Notes under the pieces: generated by a model
The model's input: the letters and a program-made list of their open reading frames with translations, nothing else
Database searches by the model: none
What the model was told of the DNA's origin: nothing
Made by a program: the position numbers and the translations under genes
NCBI GenBank assembly: GCA_030623425.1
Contig: JAUXMA010000012.1
Span: 1-13,169, forward strand
Direction of reading: 5' to 3'
From: Rhodospirillaceae bacterium
GTDB taxonomy: Bacteria > Pseudomonadota > Alphaproteobacteria > Rhodospirillales > 2-02-FULL-58-16
Length of the DNA stretch: 13,169 nucleotides
In this document: piece by piece, positions 1 to 6,978 of the stretch
Numbering within the stretch: position 1 is the stretch's first letter
Layout of the letters: the number at the start of each line of letters is the position of its first letter

Positions 1-87
1 CGAGAGGCGCCGGTCTGGTCGGAGGAAGGAATCAAAGAGGCGACCGCCGATTGGTTCCGCTTTCTCGGCCCTGGCGAAGAGACGTAA
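1..87 (+). CDS. 3' end of an upstream gene, product not identified
   Basis: An open frame enters from the left edge and ends at the TAA at 85-87, giving a 28-residue C-terminal tail that includes WSEEGIKEATADWFRFL. A tail with a short acidic helix ending in a Trp-Phe pair resembles the C-termini of extended SDR sugar epimerases, but this is too short to name. It lies in the same direction as the kinase/cytidylyltransferase gene, whose preferred start is 20 nt downstream, so it is probably the preceding gene of the same operon. The 5' part is outside the window. Confidence 0.5.
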   Translation, partial: REAPVWSEEGIKEATADWFRFLGPGEET

Positions 88-107
88 ACGGGAAAGGTTT
101 TCGACCG

Positions 108-1685
108 ATGAGCCGCCGGATTCGCAAATGGAAGACCGCCGAAAAGGCCAACGCCAACCCCATGCAAAGCAAGCTCAAAACCATCGAGGAACTGGGCGAA
201 ATCTCGACGGCGGCTGGCGCTTGCGGCGAGACGGTGGTGCTGGCGCACGGCACCTTCGATTTGCTCCACATCGGCCATCTTCGCCATTTGCGTCAAGCCC
301 GGCGCGAGGGCAATCTCCTCATCGTCACCATCACCGCCGACGCTTTCGTCAGCAAGGGGCCGGGACGGCCGGTGTTTTCCGAACATATGCGCGCCGAAAT
401 GCTGGCGGCGCTTGACTGTGTCGACTATGTGGGCGTCGTTGACGAGGCGACGGCGGTCGGCGCCATCAAAGCGGTCAAGCCGAGCGTCTACGCCAAGGGC
501 TCCGATTACACCGATCCGAGAGACGACGTCACCGGCGGCATCGTCGATGAACGCCGGGCCGTGGAATCCCATGGCGGCCGCCTGGTTTTTACGGACGAGG
601 TCACCTTTTCATCCTCGTCGTTGATCAACCGCTATCTGGCGGTCTTTGACCCCGGCCTCGACGAATTCCTGGAATCGCAACGGCAAAAGGACATCCTCGG
701 CGACTTGATGGAATTGATCGAGAAGATCAAGGATTTTCGGGTATTGATCGTCGGAGACGCCATCATCGACGATTACAAATACGTCTCGGCAATCGGCAAG
801 TCGCCGAAAGAGCATATGATCGCCACCCAGTTCGGCAGCCGCGAGGTCTTCGCCGGAGGGGTTTTCGCGACGGCCAACCATGTCGCCGGTTTGTGCGGGG
901 AAGTCGAGGTCGTCACCACCATCGGCGACGAGGATGACTATGAGAAAATCATCATCAACTCCCTGAAACCGAACGTCAGGCTGCATGCCTTCCGCCGCCA
1001 GGGCCTGCCGACGACCCGCAAGACCCGCTACATCGACAAGAGCTATTTGCGAAAGCTTTTCGAGGTCTACCACATGGACGACACCCCGACCCGGCCCGAG
1101 GTCGAGGAGAAGATCGACCGCATCATCAAAGACCGGGCGGACGAATTCGATCTGGTGATCGTCAACGATTTCGGTCACGGGCTTGTGACCGCGTCGATGA
1201 TCGAAACCTTGGACAAATCGGCGCGCTTCATGGCGGTCAACGCGCAGTCGAACAGCGCCAATCTTGGTTACAACCTGATTACCAAGTATCAACGCGCCGA
1301 TTACATCTGCATCGACGCGCCGGAAGCGCGTCTCGCGGTTTCCGACCGCTTGAGCGACATCGAGAACATCGTCGGCGAGGCCCTTCCCAAACGCATCGAT
1401 TGTCCACGCATCGTCGTCACCCATGGCAAGAACGGATGCGTCGGCTACGAGGCCGGGCGCGGTCTTGTCCATATTCCCGCCTTCACCAAGACGGTGGTCG
1501 ACACGGTTGGCGCCGGCGATGCTTTTTTCGCCTTTTCCGCCCCTCTTGCCGCCGCCGGCGGGACAATGGACCAAGTCGTCTTCGTAGGCAACGCGGCCGG
1601 CGCGATCAAGGTCGGCATCGTCGGCCACCGGAGCTCCGTCGAGAAGGCGCCGCTGGTGAAATTCCTGACCACCTTGTTAAAGTAA
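108..1685 (+). CDS. Bifunctional sugar-phosphate nucleotidylyltransferase / PfkB-type sugar kinase (HldE-like, reversed domain order)
   Basis: The 525-residue protein joins two activities used to activate sugars. Residues about 42-180 form a cytidylyltransferase-type domain with the HGTFDLLHIGH motif (HxGH at 54-57) and an SSSSLI segment near 168-172. Residues about 208-525 form a PfkB/ribokinase-fold kinase with a GDAIIDDY start, a GG substrate-binding turn near 250 and the C-terminal DTVGAGD motif at 465-471, whose last Asp is the expected catalytic base. E. coli HldE has the kinase first and the nucleotidylyltransferase second, so the order here is swapped. In HldE the region around residues 376-393 carries a DPKG-type segment; here it reads AVNAQSNSANLGYN, so the substrate may not be heptose 7-phosphate. 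The ATG at 108 is chosen because GGGAAAGG lies about 10 nt upstream; the ATG at 162 and the TTG at 51 are alternatives. The next gene starts 10 nt downstream. The family call is firm; the substrate and nucleotide are unknown. Confidence 0.9.
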   Translation: MSRRIRKWKTAEKANANPMQSKLKTIEELGEISTAAGACGETVVLAHGTFDLLHIGHLRHLRQARREGNLLIVTITADAFVSKGPGRPVFSEHMRAEMLAALDCVDYVGVVDEATAVGAIKAVKPSVYAKGSDYTDPRDDVTGGIVDERRAVESHGGRLVFTDEVTFSSSSLINRYLAVFDPGLDEFLESQRQKDILGDLMELIEKIKDFRVLIVGDAIIDDYKYVSAIGKSPKEHMIATQFGSREVFAGGVFATANHVAGLCGEVEVVTTIGDEDDYEKIIINSLKPNVRLHAFRRQGLPTTRKTRYIDKSYLRKLFEVYHMDDTPTRPEVEEKIDRIIKDRADEFDLVIVNDFGHGLVTASMIETLDKSARFMAVNAQSNSANLGYNLITKYQRADYICIDAPEARLAVSDRLSDIENIVGEALPKRIDCPRIVVTHGKNGCVGYEAGRGLVHIPAFTKTVVDTVGAGDAFFAFSAPLAAAGGTMDQVVFVGNAAGAIKVGIVGHRSSVEKAPLVKFLTTLLK

Positions 1686-1695
1686 GGTTGCTCCA

Positions 1696-2700
1696 ATGAG
1701 CGGGAAAAGGCTGTGCAATGTTCTGGTGACAGGCGGCGCCGGCTACGTCGGCTCGGCCCTGGTCCCGAAGCTGCTCGAAGAGGAACACCGGGTGACGGTC
1801 CTCGATCTTTACATCTACGGCGCCGATGTTTTCGCCGATTGCCGAAGGCATCCGAAGCTGAACGAAATCAAGGGCGACCTTCGCGACGCCGAGACGGTGA
1901 AGCGGGCGCTGGACGGCGTCGACACGGTCATCCATCTGGCCTGCATTTCCAACGATCCGTCTTACGATCTCGACCCCGTACTGGGAAAATCCATCAATTT
2001 CGATTGCTTCCGGCCGCTGGTGCTGGCGGCCAAGAAAGCCGGCGTCGAACGCTTCATCTACGCCTCGAGTTCCAGCGTCTACGGCGTCAGGGAAGAGACG
2101 GAAGTGACCGAAGAGACGCCTTTGCGGCCGCTCACCGATTATTCGAAATACAAGGCGCTATGCGAGCAGGTGTTGTTGGGCGAGCGGGCGCCGGGATTCG
2201 TCGCCCTGGTCATCCGTCCCTCGACGGTCTGCGGTTACGCGCCGCGCCTGCGCCTCGACCTCACCGTCAACATCCTGACCAATCACGCCATCAACAAGGA
2301 CAAGATCACTGTCTTTGGCGGCGGCCAGAAACGTCCCAACATTCATATCAAGGACATGGTGGGGCTCTATCTCTACGTGCTGCAGCAACCGGACGAGAAA
2401 ATCGACGGCAAGGTTTTCAACGCCGGTTACGAGAACTTCACGGTCATGGAAATCGCCGAGATGGTGCGTGACGCCGTCGGCAAGGATGTGAAAATCGAAG
2501 TCGTGCCCAGCAACGATAACCGGTCCTACCATATATCCTCCGAGAAGATGCGGCGTGAACTGGGTTTCGTGCCGAAATTCACCATCGCCGACGCCGCCCG
2601 CGACTTGAAAACGGCCTTCGAGGCGGGAAAAGTTCCCAATTCCATGGACGACCCCATCTATTACAACATCGAACAGATGAGCAAGGTGGAGCTGCGCTGA
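1696..2700 (+). CDS. NAD-dependent epimerase/dehydratase (extended SDR), nucleotide-sugar type
   Basis: The 334-residue protein is a typical extended short-chain dehydrogenase/reductase, a family that epimerises, dehydrates or oxidises nucleotide sugars in the cytoplasm. The NAD-binding glycine motif GGAGYVGS is at residues 13-20, and an acidic residue (D37) follows beta-2 as expected for NAD(H). The Ser cluster at 124-127 and the YxxxK pair (Y149, K153) form the catalytic set. The C-terminal third has the RPNIHIKDMV and VFNAGYENFTV segments common in UDP-glucose 4-epimerase relatives. The length is normal and nothing key is missing. The start is 10 nt after the kinase/transferase stop, with AAGG about 10 nt upstream, and the stop lies 2 nt before the next ATG. 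In this operon it most likely makes the keto or epimerised sugar that the aminotransferases use. Which reaction it performs cannot be read from the sequence. Confidence 0.92.
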   Translation: MSGKRLCNVLVTGGAGYVGSALVPKLLEEEHRVTVLDLYIYGADVFADCRRHPKLNEIKGDLRDAETVKRALDGVDTVIHLACISNDPSYDLDPVLGKSINFDCFRPLVLAAKKAGVERFIYASSSSVYGVREETEVTEETPLRPLTDYSKYKALCEQVLLGERAPGFVALVIRPSTVCGYAPRLRLDLTVNILTNHAINKDKITVFGGGQKRPNIHIKDMVGLYLYVLQQPDEKIDGKVFNAGYENFTVMEIAEMVRDAVGKDVKIEVVPSNDNRSYHISSEKMRRELGFVPKFTIADAARDLKTAFEAGKVPNSMDDPIYYNIEQMSKVELR

Positions 2701-2702
2701 GG

Positions 2703-3698
2703 ATGCCGGAATCTCAACCCAACGGACGGGATTCCCTGGACCCCGCGTGGCTGCTGGGGCTCTACCGGGAGATGCTCCGCATCCGCGCCGTCGAGGAAGA
2801 AATCGCCGCCCGTTATTCGGAACAGGAGATGCGCTGCCCGGTGCATCTTTCCATTGGCCAGGAAGCGACCGCCGTTGGCGCTTGCCAGGCGCTAAGGCCG
2901 GACGATCAGATCCTAAGCTCGCATCGCTGCCACGGCCATTACCTTGCCAAGGGCGGGGATCTGAAGGCGATGATGGCGGAAATCCATGGCAAGGCGGCGG
3001 GCTGTTGCGGCGGCCGCGGCGGATCCATGCATCTTTTCGATTTGAAGGCCGGGGTTCTCGCCAGCGTGCCCATCGTTTCCAGTTCCGTGCCGCTGGCCGT
3101 CGGCGCGGCATTGGCTTTCCAGCAAAGGGGCGAGGACCGGGTCGCCTTGGCTTTTCTCGGCGACGGCTCGCTGGAGGAAGGAGTCTTTCACGAAAGCGCC
3201 AATCTGGCGGCGGTAATGAAACTCCCCGCCGTCTTTTTTGTCGAAAACAACCTCTATGCCGTCTACACCCACCTCCGCGGCCGGCAGCCGGACCGGCCGA
3301 TGACGGAAATCGCCCGGGCTTACGCGATGCCGGCGCGCCATGTTGACGGCAACGACGTCACGGCCGTTCACGCCGCCACCGTGGAAGCCGTGTCGCGGGC
3401 CCGGGCGGGCGGCGGGCCAAGCCTTGTCATCGCCGACACATACCGCTGGCGAGAGCATTGCGGTCCCAACTATGACAACGACCTCGGTTACCGCGGGCCC
3501 GAGGAATTCGAGGTTTGGAAGGGCCGCTGCCCGGTCGGTGCCTTCGGCGCCGACTTGAAGGCGCGCGGACTGCTCGGCGATGACGAGGAGACGCGGATGA
3601 ACCGGCAGATCGCCGCCGAGATCGACGCCGCCTTCGCCTTCGCCAGGGAGGCTCCATTCCCTGATCCGGCAAGTGCTGGAGACGGGGTCTATGCCTGA
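2703..3698 (+). CDS. Thiamine-diphosphate-dependent E1 component, alpha subunit
   Basis: The 331-residue protein belongs to the alpha-subunit family of 2-oxo acid dehydrogenase E1 (pyruvate, acetoin and branched-chain types). HLSIGQEA at 48-55 and SSHRCHGHYLAKGG at 72-85 are hallmark segments of E1 alpha. The thiamine-diphosphate/Mg motif is clear, starting GDGS at 153-156 and closing with NN at 182-183. The usual phosphorylation-loop region is replaced by YRWREHCGPNYDND near 247-260. The ATG at 2703 lies 2 nt after the epimerase stop, with GGTGGAG about 13 nt upstream. The gene overlaps the beta-subunit gene by 8 nt, as expected for a heterotetramer. No lipoyl E2 or E3 gene is in the window, so a normal dehydrogenase complex is not supported here. 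Inference: the pair may decarboxylate a 2-oxo acid and pass the resulting unit to a sugar carbonyl. The family is certain; the substrate is unknown. Confidence 0.9.
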   Translation: MPESQPNGRDSLDPAWLLGLYREMLRIRAVEEEIAARYSEQEMRCPVHLSIGQEATAVGACQALRPDDQILSSHRCHGHYLAKGGDLKAMMAEIHGKAAGCCGGRGGSMHLFDLKAGVLASVPIVSSSVPLAVGAALAFQQRGEDRVALAFLGDGSLEEGVFHESANLAAVMKLPAVFFVENNLYAVYTHLRGRQPDRPMTEIARAYAMPARHVDGNDVTAVHAATVEAVSRARAGGGPSLVIADTYRWREHCGPNYDNDLGYRGPEEFEVWKGRCPVGAFGADLKARGLLGDDEETRMNRQIAAEIDAAFAFAREAPFPDPASAGDGVYA

Positions 3699-4770
3699 AC
3701 GACTGCTTTCCGCCGCCGAGGCGATCCGCGAGGCGCAGGATCAAGCCATGGCGGCGGACCGGCGCGTTTTCGTCATCGGCGAGGGTGTCGCCGACCCGAA
3801 AGGCGTCTTCGGAACGACCCTTGGCCGGGTCGAAAAGTATGGGCCCGGACGCGTCGTCGAAACGCCCTTGTCGGAAAACGCTTTCACCGGCGTCGCCATC
3901 GGTTCCGCCCTGATGGGCCAGCGTCCCATCCTCGTTCACCAGCGGGTCGAATTCGCCCTGCTGGCGATGGAGCAGATGGTCGGCAACGCGGCGAAAGCCC
4001 ACTATGTTTCCAACGGCGCCCATTGCGTGCCGCTGGTCATACGCCTTATCATCGGTCGCGGCTGGGGCCAGGGACCGCAGCATTCGCAGTCCCTTGAAGC
4101 CCTGTTCGCATATATCCCCGGCCTCAAGCTGGTCATGCCGGCGACGCCCGCCGACGCCAAGGGCATGTTGCTGGCCGCCATCGCCGACGACAATCCGGTG
4201 GTGTTCATGGAGCATCGCTGGATTCATTACGCCACCGGCCACGTCCCGGAGGCATCGGCGCCGACTCCCTTGGACGGCCCGCGGCGACGCCGCGACGGCG
4301 ATGACGTCACTTTGGTCGCCACATCCTATATGGTATTCGAAGCGGTGCAGGCGGCGGACGCCCTGGCCGGCGAAGGCGTCGGCGTCGATCTGTTCGACCT
4401 CCGGGTGGCGCGCCCCCTGGTTCTGGATGCCGTTGTTCAATCCGTCCGCCGGACGGGCCGGTTGGTCATTGTCGACACCGGCTGGCAAGCCTTCGGCATC
4501 GGCGCCGAAATCGCCGCCCGCGTCACCGAATCCTGCTTCGGCGCGCTGAAAGCGGCGCCCCGGCGGATCGGTTTGCCGGCCCATCCGACACCCAGTTCGC
4601 CTATGCTGGCCAAGGCCTATTATCCGAGCTCCGAGGCGATCGCCGAGACCGCCGGCAGCCTGGCCGGACTGGAAAAGAACCGTGTCGCCAAGGTCCGCGA
4701 GACTATTGCCCGCAACCGGAACGATGTTCCCTTCGACATTCCGCATCCGTCCTTCCGGGGGCCGTTCTAG
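3691..4770 (+). CDS. Thiamine-diphosphate-dependent E1 component, beta subunit (transketolase-like)
   Basis: This is the 359-residue partner of the preceding alpha subunit. The N-terminal pyrimidine-binding domain carries VETPLSENAFTGVAIGSAL near 56-74, in which E62 matches the conserved Glu that activates thiamine diphosphate. It is followed by the family segment GRGWGQGPQHSQSLEALF and then PGLKLVMPATPADAKGML. The C-terminal half, from about residue 200, is a transketolase C-terminal-like domain (VTLVATSYMV, GVDLFDLRVARPL). The ATG at 3691 is preferred because GGAGACGGGG lies just upstream; an in-frame GTG at 3673 would add six residues. The gene starts inside the alpha gene (8-nt overlap) and ends 2 nt before the first aminotransferase. 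Wedged between a sugar epimerase and sugar aminotransferases, it is more likely part of sugar biosynthesis than of central metabolism; that is an inference. Confidence 0.9.
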   Translation: MPERLLSAAEAIREAQDQAMAADRRVFVIGEGVADPKGVFGTTLGRVEKYGPGRVVETPLSENAFTGVAIGSALMGQRPILVHQRVEFALLAMEQMVGNAAKAHYVSNGAHCVPLVIRLIIGRGWGQGPQHSQSLEALFAYIPGLKLVMPATPADAKGMLLAAIADDNPVVFMEHRWIHYATGHVPEASAPTPLDGPRRRRDGDDVTLVATSYMVFEAVQAADALAGEGVGVDLFDLRVARPLVLDAVVQSVRRTGRLVIVDTGWQAFGIGAEIAARVTESCFGALKAAPRRIGLPAHPTPSSPMLAKAYYPSSEAIAETAGSLAGLEKNRVAKVRETIARNRNDVPFDIPHPSFRGPF

Positions 4771-4772
4771 CC

Positions 4773-5876
4773 ATGCGGGTGCGTTATTCCTATCTGCAAC
4801 AGCAATTCGCCGATATCGACGACCTGTGGGACAAACTTCGCCGCTTCGTCAAGACCGGCGATTTCACCATCGGCAAGCCCCTGGCCGAATTCGAAAAGCG
4901 ATTCGCCGAGCTCATCGGCACCAAACACGCCATTGGCGTCGGCTCCGGCACGGATTCCCTGAAACTGTCCCTGAAGGCGGCCGGAGTCGGCCACGGCGAC
5001 GAAGTGATCACCGCCGCCAATACCTTCATCGCCACCGCCGGCGCCATCAACGAGATCGGGGCCAGGCCTGTTTTTGTCGACTGCGACGACACTTTTTGCA
5101 TGGACGTGGATCGGCTGGAGGACACCATCACGGAAAACACCAAGGCCATCATGCCGGTCCATTTCACCGGCTATCTCACCGACATGCCCCGGTTGATGGC
5201 GATCGCCGGCAAGCACGGTCTGCCCGTCATCGAGGATGCCTGTCAGGCCATCCTTGGCGCCATCGACGGCAAGAACGGCGGCACCTGGGGCTTGGCCGGC
5301 GGTTTTTCCCTGCACCCATTGAAGAACCTGAACGTCTGGGGCGATGGCGGCGTCATCGTCACCAACGACGAGAGCATGGACGGCAAACTCAGGCTGCTGC
5401 GCAATCACGGCCTTTCAAGCCGCGACGAGATCGTGGTCATGGGTTACAATGCGCGTCTGGACACCCTGCAGGCGGTGGTCGGCACCTGGCTCATCGGCCA
5501 GACCGGGAAAATCACCGAAAAACGCATCGCCAACGCCGCCTATTACGACGATCGTCTGTCGCCGATTTCCGGCATCCGTATCCCGCCGCGCCCCGCCAAC
5601 ATGCGTTGCGTCTATCATCTCTACGTCGTTTTCGCCGAAGATCGCGACGGACTTTATGGCTACTGCCGGAGCAAGGGAATCGAATGCAAAATCCACTACC
5701 CGATACCCCTTTACCGGCAGCAAGGACTCCGCTTCCTCGGTTACAAGCCCGGCGATTTCCCGGTCACCGACCGTCACGCGGCGAGCATCATTTCTTTTCC
5801 GACCGATCAACATCTGAGCCGCGATGAGCAGGACTACGTGATTGAAACCGTTCGAGCCTTCTATGCCGGCGGCTGA
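4773..5876 (+). CDS. DegT/DnrJ/EryC1/StrS-family PLP sugar aminotransferase (first of two)
   Basis: The 367-residue protein has the full length of the family, which transfers an amino group, usually from glutamate, to a keto sugar on a nucleotide carrier. GVGSGTDSL at 55-63 begins the cofactor-phosphate region. IEDACQA near 153-159 holds the Asp expected to contact the pyridine nitrogen (D155). GFSLHPLKNLN at 177-187 holds the PLP Schiff-base lysine (K184), followed by GDGG. Near the C-terminus RLDTLQ and IHYPIP are also family blocks. The start lies 2 nt after the E1 beta stop. The next gene is a paralog 4 nt downstream that shares many blocks (VGSGTD, GDEVIT, GARPVF, AIMPVH, HPLKNLN, RLDTLQ, HYPIP). 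All expected catalytic residues are present. The sugar and the position aminated are unknown. Confidence 0.93.
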   Translation: MRVRYSYLQQQFADIDDLWDKLRRFVKTGDFTIGKPLAEFEKRFAELIGTKHAIGVGSGTDSLKLSLKAAGVGHGDEVITAANTFIATAGAINEIGARPVFVDCDDTFCMDVDRLEDTITENTKAIMPVHFTGYLTDMPRLMAIAGKHGLPVIEDACQAILGAIDGKNGGTWGLAGGFSLHPLKNLNVWGDGGVIVTNDESMDGKLRLLRNHGLSSRDEIVVMGYNARLDTLQAVVGTWLIGQTGKITEKRIANAAYYDDRLSPISGIRIPPRPANMRCVYHLYVVFAEDRDGLYGYCRSKGIECKIHYPIPLYRQQGLRFLGYKPGDFPVTDRHAASIISFPTDQHLSRDEQDYVIETVRAFYAGG

Positions 5877-5880
5877 GGGC

Positions 5881-6978
5881 ATGCGGATTCCCTACGTCAA
5901 CCTTGCCGCCCAGTTCGCCGAGGAACGCGAAGCCCTGATGGCCCTGGCCGAAGACGTTCTCGGCAAGGGCATGTGGGTCGGCGGACCCGAAGTCGAAATT
6001 TTCGAGAAAGCCTTGAGGCGCTATTGCGAGGCCGACGAGGCCGTCGCCGTCGGCTCCGGTACCGACGCGCTGATCTTGGGCCTGAAGGCGTTGGACATCG
6101 GCGCCGGCGACGAAGTGATCACGCCGCCGAATTCCTTCATCTCCTCGACGGCGGCCATCGCCCTGGTCGGGGCGAGGCCGGTTTTCGCCGACGTCCTCGA
6201 CGATCAGAATATCGACCCCGAAGCCGTCGAAGCCGCGATCACCGCCAAGACCCGCGCCATCATGCCGGTGCATCTTACCGGCCGGGTCGCCGAAATGGAC
6301 GCCATCCTCGACATCGCCCAACGTCACAAGGTCAAGGTCATCGAGGACGCGGCCCAGTCCATCGGGTCGCGCTATGACGGCAAGCGGAGCGGCACTTTCG
6401 GCGATGTCGGTTGCTTTTCCGCCCACCCATTGAAAAATTTGAACGCCGCCGGCGACGCCGGCTTCGTCCTCACCGGAGACGGTGAAATCGCCGAACGCAT
6501 CCGCCGTTTGCGCAACCTTGGCCTCGCCAACCGCGACGAAGTGGTGGAATGGGCAGCCGTCTCCCGCCTCGACACGCTGCAATGCGCCATCTTGACCGAA
6601 CGCTTGCAACGGCTGGACGGTGTCATCGAACGGCGCCGGAAGAACGCCGCCCTCTACCACCGGCTTGTCGATCGCCGGCATGTTTTTATTCCTCCCGACC
6701 GCGATTGCGAGTTCAACACCTTCCACACTTTTGTCATTCAGGCGGAGCGCCGGGACGCGCTGAAACAACACCTCGCCGATCGAGGCATCGGCACGGCCAT
6801 CCACTACCCGATACCGATTCACCGGCAACCGGCGGCGGCTTCCCTTGGCTACGGAAAAGGCGATTTTCCCAAAGCCGAGCGGCAAGTGGAACGGATTCTG
6901 TCGCTCCCCATCCATCAATTCCTGAGCCAAGCCGACATCGAATACGTCGCCGAAACCATCAACGGCTTTTACCGATGA
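5881..6978 (+). CDS. DegT/DnrJ/EryC1/StrS-family PLP sugar aminotransferase (second of two)
   Basis: The 365-residue protein is a paralog of the preceding gene and looks active. AVGSGTDAL (57-64), IEDAAQS with D156, and CFSAHPLKNLN with the PLP lysine K185 are intact. It has GDAG where the first copy has GDGG, and PNSFISS where the first has ANTFIAT, in the region that lines the substrate pocket. The ATG at 5881 is chosen because MRIPYVNLAAQF then aligns with the MRVRYSYLQQQF start of the first copy; an in-frame ATG at 5863 and a TTG at 5842 would overlap the upstream gene. Its own Shine-Dalgarno is poor, so translational coupling is likely. Its stop overlaps the next start by 4 nt. Two distinct aminotransferases suggest a diamino sugar, or one enzyme working in the PLP dehydratase mode; both are inferences. 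Confidence 0.93.
   Translation: MRIPYVNLAAQFAEEREALMALAEDVLGKGMWVGGPEVEIFEKALRRYCEADEAVAVGSGTDALILGLKALDIGAGDEVITPPNSFISSTAAIALVGARPVFADVLDDQNIDPEAVEAAITAKTRAIMPVHLTGRVAEMDAILDIAQRHKVKVIEDAAQSIGSRYDGKRSGTFGDVGCFSAHPLKNLNAAGDAGFVLTGDGEIAERIRRLRNLGLANRDEVVEWAAVSRLDTLQCAILTERLQRLDGVIERRRKNAALYHRLVDRRHVFIPPDRDCEFNTFHTFVIQAERRDALKQHLADRGIGTAIHYPIPIHRQPAAASLGYGKGDFPKAERQVERILSLPIHQFLSQADIEYVAETINGFYR

Noticed and set aside
609..1628. Long minus-strand open frame (339 codons) inside the kinase/transferase gene
   Set aside because: It is antisense to a gene with clear motifs, its translation has no recognisable domain, and long antisense frames are expected in GC-rich DNA. The same applies to the long minus-strand frames around 2158-3111, 3427-4746, 5788-7140, 8090-9325 and 10313-11461.
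2703..4770. Housekeeping pyruvate dehydrogenase
   Set aside because: No E2 or E3 gene follows, and the flanking genes are sugar enzymes. A housekeeping role cannot be excluded without the rest of the genome, but it is not the best reading.
6549..6974. Upstream extension of the unknown 393-aa gene
   Set aside because: The open frame extends back into the aminotransferase gene, but that part is Arg/His/Pro-rich out-of-frame translation; the ATG at 6975 with an ATGA overlap is the natural start.
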